Of a stretch of 64,000 nt of DNA, positions 9,101 to 18,499 are shown piece after piece (position 1 is the first letter of the stretch; the number at the start of each line of letters is the position of its first letter). The stretch lies in the NCBI GenBank assembly GCA_900315245.1, contig OMYJ01000005.1:1-64000 (forward strand), in the 5' to 3' direction. A program made the position numbers and the translations under genes. The notes under the pieces were generated by a model that saw nothing but the letters and a program-made list of their open reading frames with translations, did no database searches and was not told the origin of the DNA. Source of the stretch: an uncultured Bacteroidales bacterium. GTDB lineage: Bacteria > Bacteroidota > Bacteroidia > Bacteroidales > WCHB1-69.

Positions 9101-12100
9101 GGACAGTACTCTGTTACCGTGACCAATACTGGCGGATGCCAGAACACGTTGACGGCGACGGTAAGCGAGTATAACACGACGGCGCCCGAGATTAGTGGAA
9201 ATCTGACTATTTGTGGGAACCAGACCACCACGTTGCGTGCCTCGGGAGGCAGCAGCTATGTGTGGGACAATGGCAGCACGCAGGCGATGATTAATGTGAA
9301 TACCACCGGCACGTATTCGGTGACGGCCACCAATTCGTATGGTTGTACGGCCACGACTTCCGCCACCGTGCTGGTTAATCCTCTCCCGTCAGTGAATATT
9401 CTCGCCATGAATACAATTTGTAAGAATGACGAAGTGACTTTGACAGCCGTTGCACCTACGGCTGGGACATTCCAATGGAGTTCAGGACAGAACACGGCGG
9501 TCGTTACAGTTTCGCCAAGCGTGAGCTCCAATTATACGGTTCTGGTGACAGATGAGAATGGGTGTTCCAATACAACATCGATGCTGATTACCGTCAATCC
9601 GCTCCCACAAGTGATTGTCTCGGGTCAGACAACCATCTGCCAGGGAGATACGGCGCATCTGAGCGCCACTGGCGGGATCTTGTATTCTTGGAGTAACGGG
9701 CAGCAAGGTGCCAACATGAATGCCACCACTGCTGGAACATACACCGTGACAGCCACAAATGCCAACGGATGTTCTGCAGAGAAGCAGGTGAGCGTGACTA
9801 TGAACCCGCTTCCTGTAGCCACTGTGACCGAACAAGTGGAAATCTGCCGTGGACAGCAGGCGCAGCTCGTTGCGAACGCCCCGTCAGGATACACCTACAA
9901 TTGGTCCACGGGCAGCCATCAGAACATGACATTCGTGACGGAACCTGGTGTGTATCGGGTGACGGTGACCAATGCCAATCAGTGTTCGAGAGTTTACCAG
10001 TCTGTTGTCGGGGTACATGAATTGCCCGAAATCAGTGTTGTTGGCATGACCGCCATCTGCCAGGGGCAGAGCACCACACTGACAGCGATGGGAGCGTCCT
10101 CCTATATTTGGAATACAGGAGAGACCTCTTCCGAGATATCCGTTTCGCCGGCGAGCAACACCACCTATTCGGTCACTGGGTATGATGACAATGGCTGTTC
10201 TGCCACAGTTCAGAAGGTCGTGAATGTGGAAAGCCTTCCTGCTGTGCAGGTCTTGGGTGAACGTACCGTCTGTCAGGGACAGTCCACCGTGTTGACGGCA
10301 ATTGGCGGCATCTCTTACCACTGGAGCAATGGCAGTAATTCCCAAGATATAGTGGTCTCACCAAATGTCACATCAACCTATACCGTGACCGTTTCCAATG
10401 CCTCCGGATGCTCTGCTGTCGGTTCTGCCACGGTCGTCGTGAATGTCTTGCCGTCTATCTTTTTCAGCGGGAATACGACCATCTGTCAAGGACAGAGCAC
10501 AACAATAGTTGCTAGCGGCGGTTACTCTTATTTGTGGAGCACCGGTGCCACAACAAACAGCATCAGCGTTTCGGATCCCGGGGTTTACAAGGTGAATGTG
10601 ACAAACTCGTTGAACTGTATGCGCAGTGATTCCGTGATCGTTGTTGTCAGGGATAACCCAACTGTCAATGTGAATGGCTCAAGCATAATCTGCCAAGGCT
10701 CTTCTGCTGTGTTAAATGCCTCCGGTGCGGAGACCTATCTTTGGAGTACTGGGGAAAACAGCGCCTCTATTGTGGTGATGCCGGGACAGACGACCACGTA
10801 TAATGTCGTCGGTTATGATGAAAACGGTTGCAGCAGCACGGTCAGCAAGGTGGTTAACGTGGAGGCACCGCCTCAAGTGTACATATCAGGTGAACTTACC
10901 GTCTGTCATGGCGAATCCACCACGCTCACCTCATCGAATGCACACGCTTACGCATGGAGCACCGGTTCAACCGCGAATAGCATCACGGTTTCCAGTCAGG
11001 GAGTTTATGCGGTGACGGTCAGCTCTGAAAACGGCTGTCAATCAATGGCCTCTGTGACTGTTGAGGATAGACCGGTTCCGGTTTTCACCTTGTCAGGTAG
11101 CGGCTATATATGTGAAAATTCTACAGAGGTTTTGTCTGTTACAGGAGACAACGAATATGTGTGGAGCACGGGTGAAACCACCCCGCAGATCATTATTTCG
11201 GCTGGCGGTGCTTATTCGGTGACGGCCACCAACAACTATAACTGTTCCCTGGCTTCCAGTATTTTTGTCATCCCGTTGCCCGCCCCGGAACTTTCCATTG
11301 TGGGTGTTTCCGATTTGTGCCAGGGCGAAGCCACAACGTTAGTGGCCTCCGCTGAAGCGGTGCAGTTTGTGTGGAACACGGGTGACTCCACCCAAACCAT
11401 TGAGGTGGTTCCTGACAATACCGTCTATACGGTCACGGCAACGAATGTCAGCGGATGCTCTTCGGTTGCACAGCACGAGATTACTTCTCTGCCAGTGTAC
11501 AACATGACGTTCACGGATGCCGTCTGCGAAAATCAGGAGTATCATGGAAATGGCTTTGACATCCCTGCGATAGATACGGCAGGCACCTATCCGTTTGTCA
11601 GACATTTGCAGACTGTCTCTGGTTGCGACAGCACTGTTAATCTGTTGCTGACCGTCAATCCGCTGCCTCAACTTGACACCATCAATGGTCCGCAAACCAT
11701 CACCCAGCATGGTAATGCGTACTATACAATCAACAACCCGCAATATGTGAACAGCTATGAATGGATGGTTTCCAACACCCATTGGACTATTGTGGAGGCA
11801 AATTACAATCTTGCGACACTCAACGTGACTACCAACGGCACCGGTGTCCTGACCGCCCGCGGTATCAACAACTGCGGCTATACGGAAACCTCCCTCAGCC
11901 TCTATTGCAACGTCGGTATCGAGGATTATCCCTCCAATGCCAGTGTTGTTCTCTATCCTAACCCCGTCCATCAATCGCTGTTCATCAACTTGGAGAATAC
12001 CCCAGAGGTCAGCAAAGTGTGCCTTTTCGACGAAACCGGTCGCCTGGTCTATAAGTCCAACTGCAATGACACGCACCTTGAAATCGACTGCACACGCTTC

Positions 12101-12184
12101 GCCAACGGCCACTATACCGTCCAGTTCCTGAACGAAAAGGGTAGGAGAGTGGAAAGCCGGAAAATAGTCGTGAATAATAAATAA
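6116..12184 (+). CDS. Giant T9SS-exported repeat protein (2022 aa), putative adhesin
   Basis: Residues 1-29 form a signal peptide ending in HAQ. Residues about 40-680 hold roughly eleven copies of a 55-65-residue repeat around a G-CDS core (for example GCDSLRT, GCDSVVS), each preceded by a LPY or IPF motif. Residues about 682-1790 hold sixteen copies of a 70-80-residue Ig-like/PKD-like repeat with the pattern iCqG-ttLtAtG---Y-WSNG or WSTG followed by TYTVTVTN-NGC. One more G-CDS repeat and a PKD-like segment follow. About residues 1943-2022 are a type A T9SS sorting domain starting with LYPNPVHQSLFI. The protein should cross the outer membrane through T9SS and lose this domain on surface attachment. 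The same repeat types occur in the adhesin at 1-2019. No catalytic motif is seen; adhesion or surface-layer scaffolding is inferred. Confidence 0.9.
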   Translation: MDKKVILSRLLLLCVVLLLMGNSMVHAQNQSFQTDTVIHQEFGCDSYLLPANHTVYYADTVMKIPHYIADQGIVYMDVLDVYQITIGHSYDYKDTVTARVCRNNLPYAYHGNFYTKPGSYWVNTPTLQGCDSLRTLVNLVVLEGQRDTTFVSMCNANPVVVNGITFPNPGTFNFPQGVDDDGCPVVQTYVITQYPEIVDTVDLLVCQNELPYPYMGYGLTNPGNYRVHYEAEGGCDAIKYVRFRVCPVYEYYDTVEVTVCETELPYEYGGEVFNAGGTYQVTVPNRCGCDSLFVTLNLQVLHPQIETDVQVVCAADFPYVYDSLHVFSKPGSYYINDDADSTCSLFTHLVLSAYQPVYDTLTICTTDSSYTFEDTVFTASTVYTYSDTNMYGCVDYHTLQVNLNTQLVYDTLVASICAFEAPFVFHGVEYWYSGGYDVVLQNRQGCDSASVHLVVNMIPNPILNKNFTITRNDIPFVYYDSVFTETGNYMLQIPAASETECDTLLYMRLVVQPVYNQTVDTTVCANNVVNYLGEDITREGTYKFVYHFEDYDSIITLNVHHLPTYVDETVNVTVGEFDLPYRFADNLYYEAGYYEQVLPTVLGCDSVVSLNLTVMPAIINNDTIFRELCSNDLPLLLFDSALTEAGVYRFLTHTEEAFVDSVFYVKLDVKESPTLVIADTSYLCAGSAVTLTAQSTGSIYRWNNGELQPSITATLPGQYGVTVTNAFECSSSATVQVIPADLPEAEIVGDNQVCNGSDLLLEAVGGTDYLWSNGSVTSEVTVSPTENTTYTVTVSNVYGCSVVKDIAVTVNPLPELSLQGNNSICAGSSTTFYATGAQNYQWSNGVNADHVTVGTEGIYTVTATDLNGCQNSTSVVLTVHPLPVIKINGRNTFCQGGSTTITATGANTYEWSSGEVTQSVVASYVGSYTVTGTDQYGCSATKNVIITQSTVNASISGNLYFCHGQSTLLTITGDAGNTYHWFDGSSANTINISTPGQYSVTVTNTGGCQNTLTATVSEYNTTAPEISGNLTICGNQTTTLRASGGSSYVWDNGSTQAMINVNTTGTYSVTATNSYGCTATTSATVLVNPLPSVNILAMNTICKNDEVTLTAVAPTAGTFQWSSGQNTAVVTVSPSVSSNYTVLVTDENGCSNTTSMLITVNPLPQVIVSGQTTICQGDTAHLSATGGILYSWSNGQQGANMNATTAGTYTVTATNANGCSAEKQVSVTMNPLPVATVTEQVEICRGQQAQLVANAPSGYTYNWSTGSHQNMTFVTEPGVYRVTVTNANQCSRVYQSVVGVHELPEISVVGMTAICQGQSTTLTAMGASSYIWNTGETSSEISVSPASNTTYSVTGYDDNGCSATVQKVVNVESLPAVQVLGERTVCQGQSTVLTAIGGISYHWSNGSNSQDIVVSPNVTSTYTVTVSNASGCSAVGSATVVVNVLPSIFFSGNTTICQGQSTTIVASGGYSYLWSTGATTNSISVSDPGVYKVNVTNSLNCMRSDSVIVVVRDNPTVNVNGSSIICQGSSAVLNASGAETYLWSTGENSASIVVMPGQTTTYNVVGYDENGCSSTVSKVVNVEAPPQVYISGELTVCHGESTTLTSSNAHAYAWSTGSTANSITVSSQGVYAVTVSSENGCQSMASVTVEDRPVPVFTLSGSGYICENSTEVLSVTGDNEYVWSTGETTPQIIISAGGAYSVTATNNYNCSLASSIFVIPLPAPELSIVGVSDLCQGEATTLVASAEAVQFVWNTGDSTQTIEVVPDNTVYTVTATNVSGCSSVAQHEITSLPVYNMTFTDAVCENQEYHGNGFDIPAIDTAGTYPFVRHLQTVSGCDSTVNLLLTVNPLPQLDTINGPQTITQHGNAYYTINNPQYVNSYEWMVSNTHWTIVEANYNLATLNVTTNGTGVLTARGINNCGYTETSLSLYCNVGIEDYPSNASVVLYPNPVHQSLFINLENTPEVSKVCLFDETGRLVYKSNCNDTHLEIDCTRFANGHYTVQFLNEKGRRVESRKIVVNNK

Positions 12185-12225
12185 TTGATAATTGATAATT
12201 GATAATGAAGTGGGGAGCACGTAAT
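12181..12225 (-). repeat. ATTGATAAT repeat plus relic of the four-helix-bundle cassette 3' end
   Basis: Three ATTGATAAT units are followed by GTGGGGAGCACGTAAT. Read on the minus strand this parallels the last codons and downstream repeat of the four-helix-bundle gene at 18140-18499 (CACGTACTCCCCAT, then ATTATCAATT units). It looks like a leftover 3' end of a second copy of that cassette. Confidence 0.5.
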
Positions 12226-12235
12226 GGATTCCTGA

Positions 12236-12376
12236 TCGCTGATCACCATTCACCATTCACTAATCACCATTCACTAATCACCATTCACTAATCACCATTC
12301 ACTAATCACTAATCACTAAACAACCACCAATCACCCAGCTTCAATAACCAATAACCCATAACCAATAACCATTACA
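12236..12376. repeat. Short-period repeats upstream of leuS (CACCATTCACTAAT, then AATAACC)
   Basis: Several near-identical units of CACCATTCACTAAT are followed by the AATAACC-type block also found at 2157-2190 and 63583-63614. The blocks fill the whole gap up to four bases before the leuS ATG. No clear -7 element is visible in the gap. Confidence 0.75.
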
Positions 12377-12379
12377 AAT

Positions 12380-15217
12380 ATGGAATACAACTTTAGAGAA
12401 ATCGAGAAAAAGTGGCAGGAAAAATGGAAAGAAACGGGTTTGTATAAGACCGAAATCGATCATGACAGACCGAAGTTCTATGTGTTGGATATGTTCCCGT
12501 ATCCGTCAGGTGCAGGCTTGCATGTGGGGCACCCACTGGGCTATATCGCCTCTGATATATATGCCCGTTACAAACGGCAGAAAGGCTTCAATGTGCTGCA
12601 CCCCATGGGATACGATGCTTTCGGCCTCCCGGCGGAGCAGTATGCCATCCAGACGGGTCAGCATCCGGCAGTGACTACCGAGAAGAATGTCAACCGTTAT
12701 CGTGAACAGCTCGACAAGATCGGTTTCTCATTCGACTGGGACCGCTCGTTCAAGACCTGCGACCCCGACTATTACAAATGGACGCAATGGACATTCATCC
12801 AGCTGTTTAACTCCTACTACTGCTACCAAGCGAATCAGGCAAGACCTATTAGCGAATTGATGGAGGCCTTTGCTGAGAATGGTACGCTCGGCCTGGAGAT
12901 TGCGCAGACCAAGCCGCTGGAGTTCACCGCTGAGGAGTGGAAGGCCGCTTCCGAAAAGGAACAGCAGGAGATTCTGATGAACTACCGTCTGGCTTATTTG
13001 GCTGACACATGGGTGAACTGGTGTCCGAAACTTGGTACCGTGCTCGCCAACGATGAAGTAGTGAACGGTCTTTCTGTGCGTGGCGGCTTCCCTGTGGAGC
13101 GCAAACTGATGAAACAGTGGATCTTGCGCGTGTCCGCGTATGCAGAACGACTGCTGCAAGGTTTGGATAAGGTTGATTGGACAGATTCTTTGAAAGAAAT
13201 CCAGCGTAACTGGATCGGTCGCAGTGAAGGTGCCGCTGTCTGGTTCCCGCTCGCCAAAGAAGGTCAATTGGATTGGAAGAAAATATACATGGGCGGCAAT
13301 ATTGAAGGCGTTGAGAGTGAGACCGCTTTCGAGATTTTCACCACCCGTCCTGATACCATTTTCGGTGTGACGTTCATGGTGCTGTGCCCTGAGCATGAGA
13401 TGATAGACCAAATCACCACTCCCGAGCAGAAAGCCGAAGTGGAGGCATACGTCACATGGGCGAAGAATCGTTCCGAACGTGAACGCCAGGCGGAGGTCAA
13501 GAAGGTTAGCGGCGTGTTCACAGGAGCTTTTGCTATCAACCCAATCACCGAAGAGCGCATCCCCATCTGGGTGAGCGATTACGTGCTGTCTGATTACGGT
13601 ACCGGCGCCATCATGGCCGTGCCTGCGCACGACAGCCGCGACTTCGCCTTTGCCCGTCACTTCAACCTTCCTATCCGTCAGGTGGTTGCTCCCGCTGTGG
13701 ATGAGGTCAGCGATCCCGATACGTGGGAGGAATCCATGGACAGCAAAACCGGTGTCTGTGTCAATTCCGGATTTATCACCGGTATGACAGTCAAAGAGGC
13801 TGGCAAGGCGGTGATTGAGAAGATCAAGAAGATGGGGGTGGGTTACGGTACGGTGAACTATCGTTTGCGCGATGCCATCTTCAGCCGCCAGCGTTACTGG
13901 GGCGAGCCGTTCCCGGTCTATTACAAGGACGGAATGCCCTATCCCGTCCCTGAGTCCGAACTGCCTGTTGTGCTTCCCGAAGTCGATCAGTTCCTGCCCA
14001 CCGAAACAGGCGAACCGCCGTTGGCACGCGCCAAGGACTGGACTTACAATGGCTATCCGCGCGAATACAGCACCATGCCCGGATTCGCGGGCTCCAGCGC
14101 GTACTATCTGCGCTATATGGATCCGAAGAACAATAACGCGCTGGTCTCCAAGGAGGCCGACGAGTATTGGCAGAACGTGGATCTTTACGTCGGCGGTGCG
14201 GAACACGGCACAGGCCACCTCATCTACGCCCGTTTCTGGAACAAATTCCTCTTTGACCTCGGCATCAGCTGCAAAGACGAACCCTTCCAGAAACTTATCA
14301 ACCAGGGTATGATACAGGGTCGCTCCAACTTCGTTTATCGCGTTGTTGGTACCAATAAGTTCGTGTCGCTCAACCTCCGCAAAGAGTACGAAACCACGCC
14401 TATCCACGTGGATGTCAACATCGTGCACAATGATGTCCTCGACGTTGAGGCGTTCAAAAACTGGATGCCTGATTTCAAAGATGCCGAATTTATCTTTGAA
14501 GACGGTCAGTATATTTGCGGCTGGGAAGTCGAGAAGATGTCCAAGTCAAAATACAACGTGCAGAATCCTGATGATTTGGTGGAGAAATACGGTGCGGACA
14601 CGCTGCGTATGTATGAGATGTTCCTGGGACCGGTCGAGATGGCCAAACCGTGGGACACCAACGGCATAGAAGGCGTTTCCCGTTTCATCCGCAAGTTCTG
14701 GAAGCTTTACTTCGACGGCGAAGGCAACTTTAATGTCGTTGACGAGGAGCCGACCAAAGCGGAGTGGAAAAGTATCCATAAGACTATCAAGAAGATAGAA
14801 GAAGACAACGAACGATTCTCCTTCAATACGGCTGTCAGTGCCTTCATGATCTGCGTCAATGAGCTGCAGGATGCCAAGTGCAACAAACGTGCTGTCCTTG
14901 AACCGCTCTGCATCCTGATGTCGGCCTACGCACCGCACATCACCGAAGAGCTGTGGTCGCTGCTCGGTCATCAGGAATCCATCTTGAAAGCTGCCTATCC
15001 GGTTTATGACGAGCATTATATGGTGGAAGACGAATATCTCTATCCCGTCTCGTTCAACGGCAAGATGCGTCTGAAGATGTCGTTCCCGGCCAGCTATACG
15101 CCCAAGGACATTGAGCCGCTGATTCTTGAGAATCCGGATGTGCAGAAATGGTTGGCGGGTGCTACGCCCAAGAAAATTATCATCGTCCCGAAGAAGATTG
15201 TGAATGTTGTGTTTTAG
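12380..15217 (+). CDS. leuS: Leucyl-tRNA synthetase
   Basis: The enzyme charges tRNA-Leu with leucine in the cytoplasm. The 945-residue protein has the class I signature HVGH at 48-51 after [10 protein letters not shown], and KMSKS at 719-723. The CP1 editing domain lies between, with TTRPDTIFG and the [15 protein letters not shown] segment. The C-terminal anticodon-binding region is complete and ends in [13 protein letters not shown]. The length fits Bacteroidota LeuRS, which carry insertions compared with the 860-residue E. coli enzyme. The ATG at 12380 directly begins the conserved [13 protein letters not shown]. Confidence 0.98.
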   Translation: MEYNFREIEKKWQEKWKETGLYKTEIDHDRPKFYVLDMFPYPSGAGLHVGHPLGYIASDIYARYKRQKGFNVLHPMGYDAFGLPAEQYAIQTGQHPAVTTEKNVNRYREQLDKIGFSFDWDRSFKTCDPDYYKWTQWTFIQLFNSYYCYQANQARPISELMEAFAENGTLGLEIAQTKPLEFTAEEWKAASEKEQQEILMNYRLAYLADTWVNWCPKLGTVLANDEVVNGLSVRGGFPVERKLMKQWILRVSAYAERLLQGLDKVDWTDSLKEIQRNWIGRSEGAAVWFPLAKEGQLDWKKIYMGGNIEGVESETAFEIFTTRPDTIFGVTFMVLCPEHEMIDQITTPEQKAEVEAYVTWAKNRSERERQAEVKKVSGVFTGAFAINPITEERIPIWVSDYVLSDYGTGAIMAVPAHDSRDFAFARHFNLPIRQVVAPAVDEVSDPDTWEESMDSKTGVCVNSGFITGMTVKEAGKAVIEKIKKMGVGYGTVNYRLRDAIFSRQRYWGEPFPVYYKDGMPYPVPESELPVVLPEVDQFLPTETGEPPLARAKDWTYNGYPREYSTMPGFAGSSAYYLRYMDPKNNNALVSKEADEYWQNVDLYVGGAEHGTGHLIYARFWNKFLFDLGISCKDEPFQKLINQGMIQGRSNFVYRVVGTNKFVSLNLRKEYETTPIHVDVNIVHNDVLDVEAFKNWMPDFKDAEFIFEDGQYICGWEVEKMSKSKYNVQNPDDLVEKYGADTLRMYEMFLGPVEMAKPWDTNGIEGVSRFIRKFWKLYFDGEGNFNVVDEEPTKAEWKSIHKTIKKIEEDNERFSFNTAVSAFMICVNELQDAKCNKRAVLEPLCILMSAYAPHITEELWSLLGHQESILKAAYPVYDEHYMVEDEYLYPVSFNGKMRLKMSFPASYTPKDIEPLILENPDVQKWLAGATPKKIIIVPKKIVNVVF

Positions 15218-15299
15218 CTTTTGGCTTTTGGCTTTTAGCTTTTAGCTTTTAGCTTTTAGCTTTTAGCCAATAGCCAATGGCCAATAGCCAATAGCCAAA
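15213..15299. repeat. Short-period repeat, CTTTTAG then CCAATAG units
   Basis: Tandem CTTTTAG/CTTTTGG units change to CCAATAG/CCAATGG units. The block starts at the leuS stop and ends one base before the flippase GTG start, so it is the entire spacer. A related block is at 25373-25410. Confidence 0.8.
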
Positions 15300-16757
15300 G
15301 TGAAACAGAAGGATTTCGTTTTCAACCTCTGTCTGCTCATTTTCCTGAACCTCCTCGTCAAGCCGTTCTGGATGCTCGGCGTGGATGTGGGGGTGCAGAA
15401 CAGCGTGGGTGCGGAAAGTTATGGTTTCTATTTCTCCATCCTCAACTTCACCTTGCTTTTCAATATGGTGTTGGATATGGGGACCACCAACTTCAACAAC
15501 CGAACCATTGCTCAGAACAACCAGCTGTTGGACAAGCATTTGTCGAGTTACATCATTCTGCGACTGCTCCTTGGGGTGGCCTATTTTATAGTGATTTTCG
15601 CTGTCGCGTTGCTCATAGGTTATCGGGGGGACCAACTGAAACTTTTGTTTTGGATTGGCCTGAACCAGTTCTTGAATGCCTTCCTGCTATACCTGCGTTC
15701 CAACATCTCTGCTTTGCTGATGTTCAAGACCGACAGTGTGCTCTCTGTGACGGACAAGTTGTTGATGATTCTGTTTTGCGGACTGCTGCTTTGGGGCAAT
15801 GTCGCTGACGGTCCGTTCCGTATCGAGTGGTTTGTGTGGTGCCAGACCGTTGCCTACCTTATCACGATCGCCATAGCCTTATGCATTGTCTTGAAAAAGG
15901 CAAAATTACGGAAGCTGAATTGGAATCTGGCTTTTTTTGCGGTTATCATTAAGAAAAGCTTTCCCTATGCGCTCGTGACTTTCCTGATGGCCTGCTATTA
16001 TCGGATTGACTCGGTGATGTTGGAGCGGCTTCTGCCCTCAGGCACAGGAGCTGAACAGTCGGGTATCTATGCCTCCGCGTTCCGCCTTATGGACACGCTT
16101 GCGATGATTGCCTACCTCTTTTCGGTCATCCTGCTGCCGCTCTTCTCTAAAATGCTGAAGCAGAAGGAGAACGTGATGCCTGTGGTGCGTACCAGTCTCT
16201 CGTTGCTGTTCCTTTTCTCGGTCACCGCTGTCGTGATTCTGTATGTCTATCGCGAACCTGTGATCCGACTGTTTTATCCGGACATTGCGGAGAGCAGTGT
16301 CGCAGTCTTCCGGCTGATTATTTTCGGATTGGTACCCATATCCATGATTTATTTGTTCGGCACGCTGCTCACCGCCAACGGCAGCATGAAGGAACTGAAT
16401 ATCACTGCTGCCATCGGTATCGTCATCAATGTGACGGTCAACCTTTTGCTGATTCCGAGGATGCAGGCGTGCGGATCCGCTGTGGCCAGCTTTTGCACGC
16501 AGTTCACTGTTGCGTTGCTGCAGTTCATCCTTGCTTTGTGGATTCTCAAAATTCCGTTCTCCTCGCTCCCGTGGTTCCGTTGTTTGATTTTCGTTGCCGT
16601 GCTTATCCCTGTTGCCTCCTTTGCGCCGCGCATCCTCCATGTCGGCACACTGTGGTCGCTGCTGATTCTCGGCATTTTCTCCCTCGCGCTCGGGTTCGCC
16701 ACAGGATTGTTACGGTTTCAGGGAGTGAAAACAATGTATAATGTCAACGAGGAGTGA
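15300..16757 (+). CDS. Polysaccharide-type flippase of the MOP/Wzx family
   Basis: The protein has 485 residues, a 12-14-helix membrane layout and the loop pattern of RfbX/Wzx-like oligosaccharide flippases. It starts with PFWMLGVDVGVQNSVG and keeps a YYRIDSVML segment near residue 240, typical of this family, in which a charged residue sits within a helix. It would move lipid-linked glycan units across the inner membrane. It starts with GTG; no in-frame ATG fits better because the spacer is repeat DNA. It may be read through from leuS since no promoter is visible in the 82-bp spacer. The substrate is unknown; the nearby kdsA, GT2 and TMTC-like genes suggest envelope glycans. Confidence 0.85.
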   Translation: MKQKDFVFNLCLLIFLNLLVKPFWMLGVDVGVQNSVGAESYGFYFSILNFTLLFNMVLDMGTTNFNNRTIAQNNQLLDKHLSSYIILRLLLGVAYFIVIFAVALLIGYRGDQLKLLFWIGLNQFLNAFLLYLRSNISALLMFKTDSVLSVTDKLLMILFCGLLLWGNVADGPFRIEWFVWCQTVAYLITIAIALCIVLKKAKLRKLNWNLAFFAVIIKKSFPYALVTFLMACYYRIDSVMLERLLPSGTGAEQSGIYASAFRLMDTLAMIAYLFSVILLPLFSKMLKQKENVMPVVRTSLSLLFLFSVTAVVILYVYREPVIRLFYPDIAESSVAVFRLIIFGLVPISMIYLFGTLLTANGSMKELNITAAIGIVINVTVNLLLIPRMQACGSAVASFCTQFTVALLQFILALWILKIPFSSLPWFRCLIFVAVLIPVASFAPRILHVGTLWSLLILGIFSLALGFATGLLRFQGVKTMYNVNEE

Positions 16758-16832
16758 TTCCGGGCCGGAAAACAATAACTGTATCCTGTTCACAAAAAAA
16801 AAAATACTGTATTGATATATAAATAAAAAATG

Positions 16833-16840
16833 TATTTTTG
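16833..16840 (+). promoter_or_regulatory. Promoter -7 element for the TonB-C/OmpA-like gene
   Basis: TATTTTTG followed by CGG lies 32 bp upstream of the ATG at 16873, within an AT-rich stretch. Confidence 0.7.
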
Positions 16841-16872
16841 CGGATTGGAATATAATGTAAAATAATATAAGT

Positions 16873-17961
16873 ATGAAAAGTAATTTTTCCTCTTTGAGAT
16901 TAGTGGCCGTTTTTGCTTTAATGGCTTGCTTTACAATTGGTTATGCGCAATGCGACCAAGGCAATGTGTATGGTCAGAAAGGTCAGAAGACAGGATTCGC
17001 AATTGTGTTCGGTGACTCCACCGGTCAACATGTTGCGCCGACTTCAGCCCTGAGTCTCCCCACTTTCAAGGGTGGCAACAAGGCAATGTGCCGCTACATC
17101 AACAAAACCAAAAAGTACCCGGTCAACCTTAAAAACCAGAAAATTTCCGGTACCACGACCGTTCAAGCCAAGGTGTTGAAAGACAGCACTCTGACAGATA
17201 TTGAAGTGGTTAGCAGCTCCGGTTATAAAGAGTTCGATGACGAAGCCCTCCGCGTGGTCAAATCCTTCCCCAAAATGATCCCTGCCACCCAAAGCTGCGA
17301 ACCGCAGGATATGATTCTCCAAATCCCTGTGACTTTCATCTATGAGGATGAGATTGCCGCCGACAAGAAGAAAGAAGAGATGGAGAAGATCAAAAAGGAT
17401 TTCGCGAAACCCATCACGCTCTATTTCGAGAACGACCGTCCGGATCCCCGCACCAAACAAGAGACTACCAATACGGAATATATGGGTCTGTACAATAACT
17501 ATATGTCCGCAAAGAATACTTACGTCACCAGCGCAGGTAAGGGCCTGACCGGTTCTCAGAAGACCAATGCGGAGAATGCTGTGGAGACCTTCTTCAACGA
17601 CTCTATCCAGACCGGTTACGACCGTTTGGTGAAGCTCACCAACTATCTCGTTGAAGCCCTTCAGGATGGCAACCATGTGGAATTCACCATCAGCGGTTTC
17701 GCCAGCCCGCTCAGCAACAGTGACTACAACAAACACCTTTCCGCTCGCCGTATCGAAAGCGTCCTTAATTATATGTCACAGGCTCACGGCGGCGTTCTCG
17801 CTCCTTACATCAACGGCAGCAAGCCCGGCCTCACCATCCACAAGGTTCCGGAAGGCCAGGTTAACCACAGCTTCAGCACCAACGCCGTCCGCGAGACCGT
17901 CTATGGTCTGCAAGCCGCCAAGGACAGAAAGATTGTCATTGACCGGATTTCGATCAGGTAA
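16873..17961 (+). CDS. Exported protein joining a TonB C-terminal-like domain to an OmpA-like region
   Basis: The 362-residue protein has a signal peptide ending near YAQ. Residues about 60-155 match a TonB C-terminal/energy-transducer domain: a YPVNLKNQKISGTTTVQAKV-like strand pattern, then VVSSSGYKEFDDEALRVVKS, a typical TonB_C core. About residues 185-362 resemble a divergent OmpA C-terminal domain: ITLYFENDRPDP at its start and FTISGFASPLSNSDYN followed by LSARRIESVLNYM. Because an N-terminal signal peptide replaces the usual TonB membrane anchor, the protein is probably periplasmic or outer-membrane associated and peptidoglycan-binding. The domain order is unusual. It has its own promoter and a terminator directly downstream, so it is monocistronic. 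Confidence 0.75.
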   Translation: MKSNFSSLRLVAVFALMACFTIGYAQCDQGNVYGQKGQKTGFAIVFGDSTGQHVAPTSALSLPTFKGGNKAMCRYINKTKKYPVNLKNQKISGTTTVQAKVLKDSTLTDIEVVSSSGYKEFDDEALRVVKSFPKMIPATQSCEPQDMILQIPVTFIYEDEIAADKKKEEMEKIKKDFAKPITLYFENDRPDPRTKQETTNTEYMGLYNNYMSAKNTYVTSAGKGLTGSQKTNAENAVETFFNDSIQTGYDRLVKLTNYLVEALQDGNHVEFTISGFASPLSNSDYNKHLSARRIESVLNYMSQAHGGVLAPYINGSKPGLTIHKVPEGQVNHSFSTNAVRETVYGLQAAKDRKIVIDRISIR

Positions 17962-17986
17962 GGTTATACCATAATTATATATTAAT

Positions 17987-18019
17987 AGGGGAGCCGGTGT
18001 GGTTCCCCTATTTCGTTTT
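17987..18019 (+). terminator. Rho-independent terminator after the TonB-C/OmpA-like gene
   Basis: AGGGGAGCC and GGTTCCCCT pair in a 9-bp stem with one G-T wobble around a 5-base loop, followed by ATTTCGTTTT. It starts 26 bp after the stop codon. Confidence 0.8.
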
Positions 18020-18075
18020 AAATTGATAATTGATAATGGATAATTGATAATGGATAATTGATAATGGTGGTGGGG
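18020..18075. repeat. ATTGATAAT repeat, left flank of the four-helix-bundle gene
   Basis: Five ATTGATAAT(GGATA) units end in GGTGGTGGGG. The block at 18488-18540 carries the same units in reverse orientation, so the four-helix-bundle gene sits between inverted copies. Confidence 0.8.
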
Positions 18076-18089
18076 ATTTGTATTTTTAG

Positions 18090-18099
18090 TATTTTTGCC
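18090..18099 (+). promoter_or_regulatory. Promoter -7 element for the four-helix-bundle gene
   Basis: TATTTTTGCC lies 41 bp upstream of the ATG at 18140. A second TATTTTTA lies just before it. Confidence 0.65.
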
Positions 18100-18139
18100 G
18101 AGACAAAAAACAAAATAAACAATTACTAATATTAGAAAC

Positions 18140-18499
18140 ATGAAACGAAATGTTGTTTTGGAAAAAAGTGCTGCATTCTCAATTCGAATAGTCAATCTTT
18201 ACAAATATCTCACTTGTGAAAAGCATGAGTATGTAATGGCAGAACAGATTAAGAGATCAGGCACCAGCATAGGGGCTAATATTAGCGAAAGCCAAAACGC
18301 GCAAAGCAGAGCCGATTTTATTCATAAAATGAACATCGCATTAAAAGAAGCTGATGAAACGGTGTATTGGCTGAATTTGTTGCATAAAACTCATTATCTG
18401 ACTGACATCGAATTTGAATCAATGAAAAACGATGCTGAAGAACTTGTCAAGCTCTTAAAAGCAATCGTAAAGACTTCAAAATCACGTACTCCCCATTAA
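18140..18499 (+). CDS. Four helix bundle protein (23S rRNA intervening-sequence protein family)
   Basis: The 119-residue all-helical protein matches the family PF05635/TIGR02436: an N-terminal LEKSAAFSIRIVNLYKYL helix, the signature QIKRSGTSIGANISES, a KMNIALKEADETVYWL helix and a last helix ending in VKLLKAIV. Members were first found inside 23S rRNA intervening sequences; a related protein (Avd) serves diversity-generating retroelements. No rRNA or reverse transcriptase is near this copy. The gene has its own promoter and is flanked by inverted ATTGATAAT repeats, and its last codons overlap the right repeat. A relic of the same 3' end lies at 12181-12225. Function unknown; a mobile cassette is inferred. 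Confidence 0.85.
   Translation: MKRNVVLEKSAAFSIRIVNLYKYLTCEKHEYVMAEQIKRSGTSIGANISESQNAQSRADFIHKMNIALKEADETVYWLNLLHKTHYLTDIEFESMKNDAEELVKLLKAIVKTSKSRTPH

Noticed and set aside
12728..14428. Long minus-strand frame (566 codons)
   Set aside because: It lies entirely within leuS, an unmistakable gene on the plus strand.
18140..18499. Diversity-generating retroelement accessory protein (Avd)
   Set aside because: No reverse transcriptase, template repeat or variable repeat is visible nearby.
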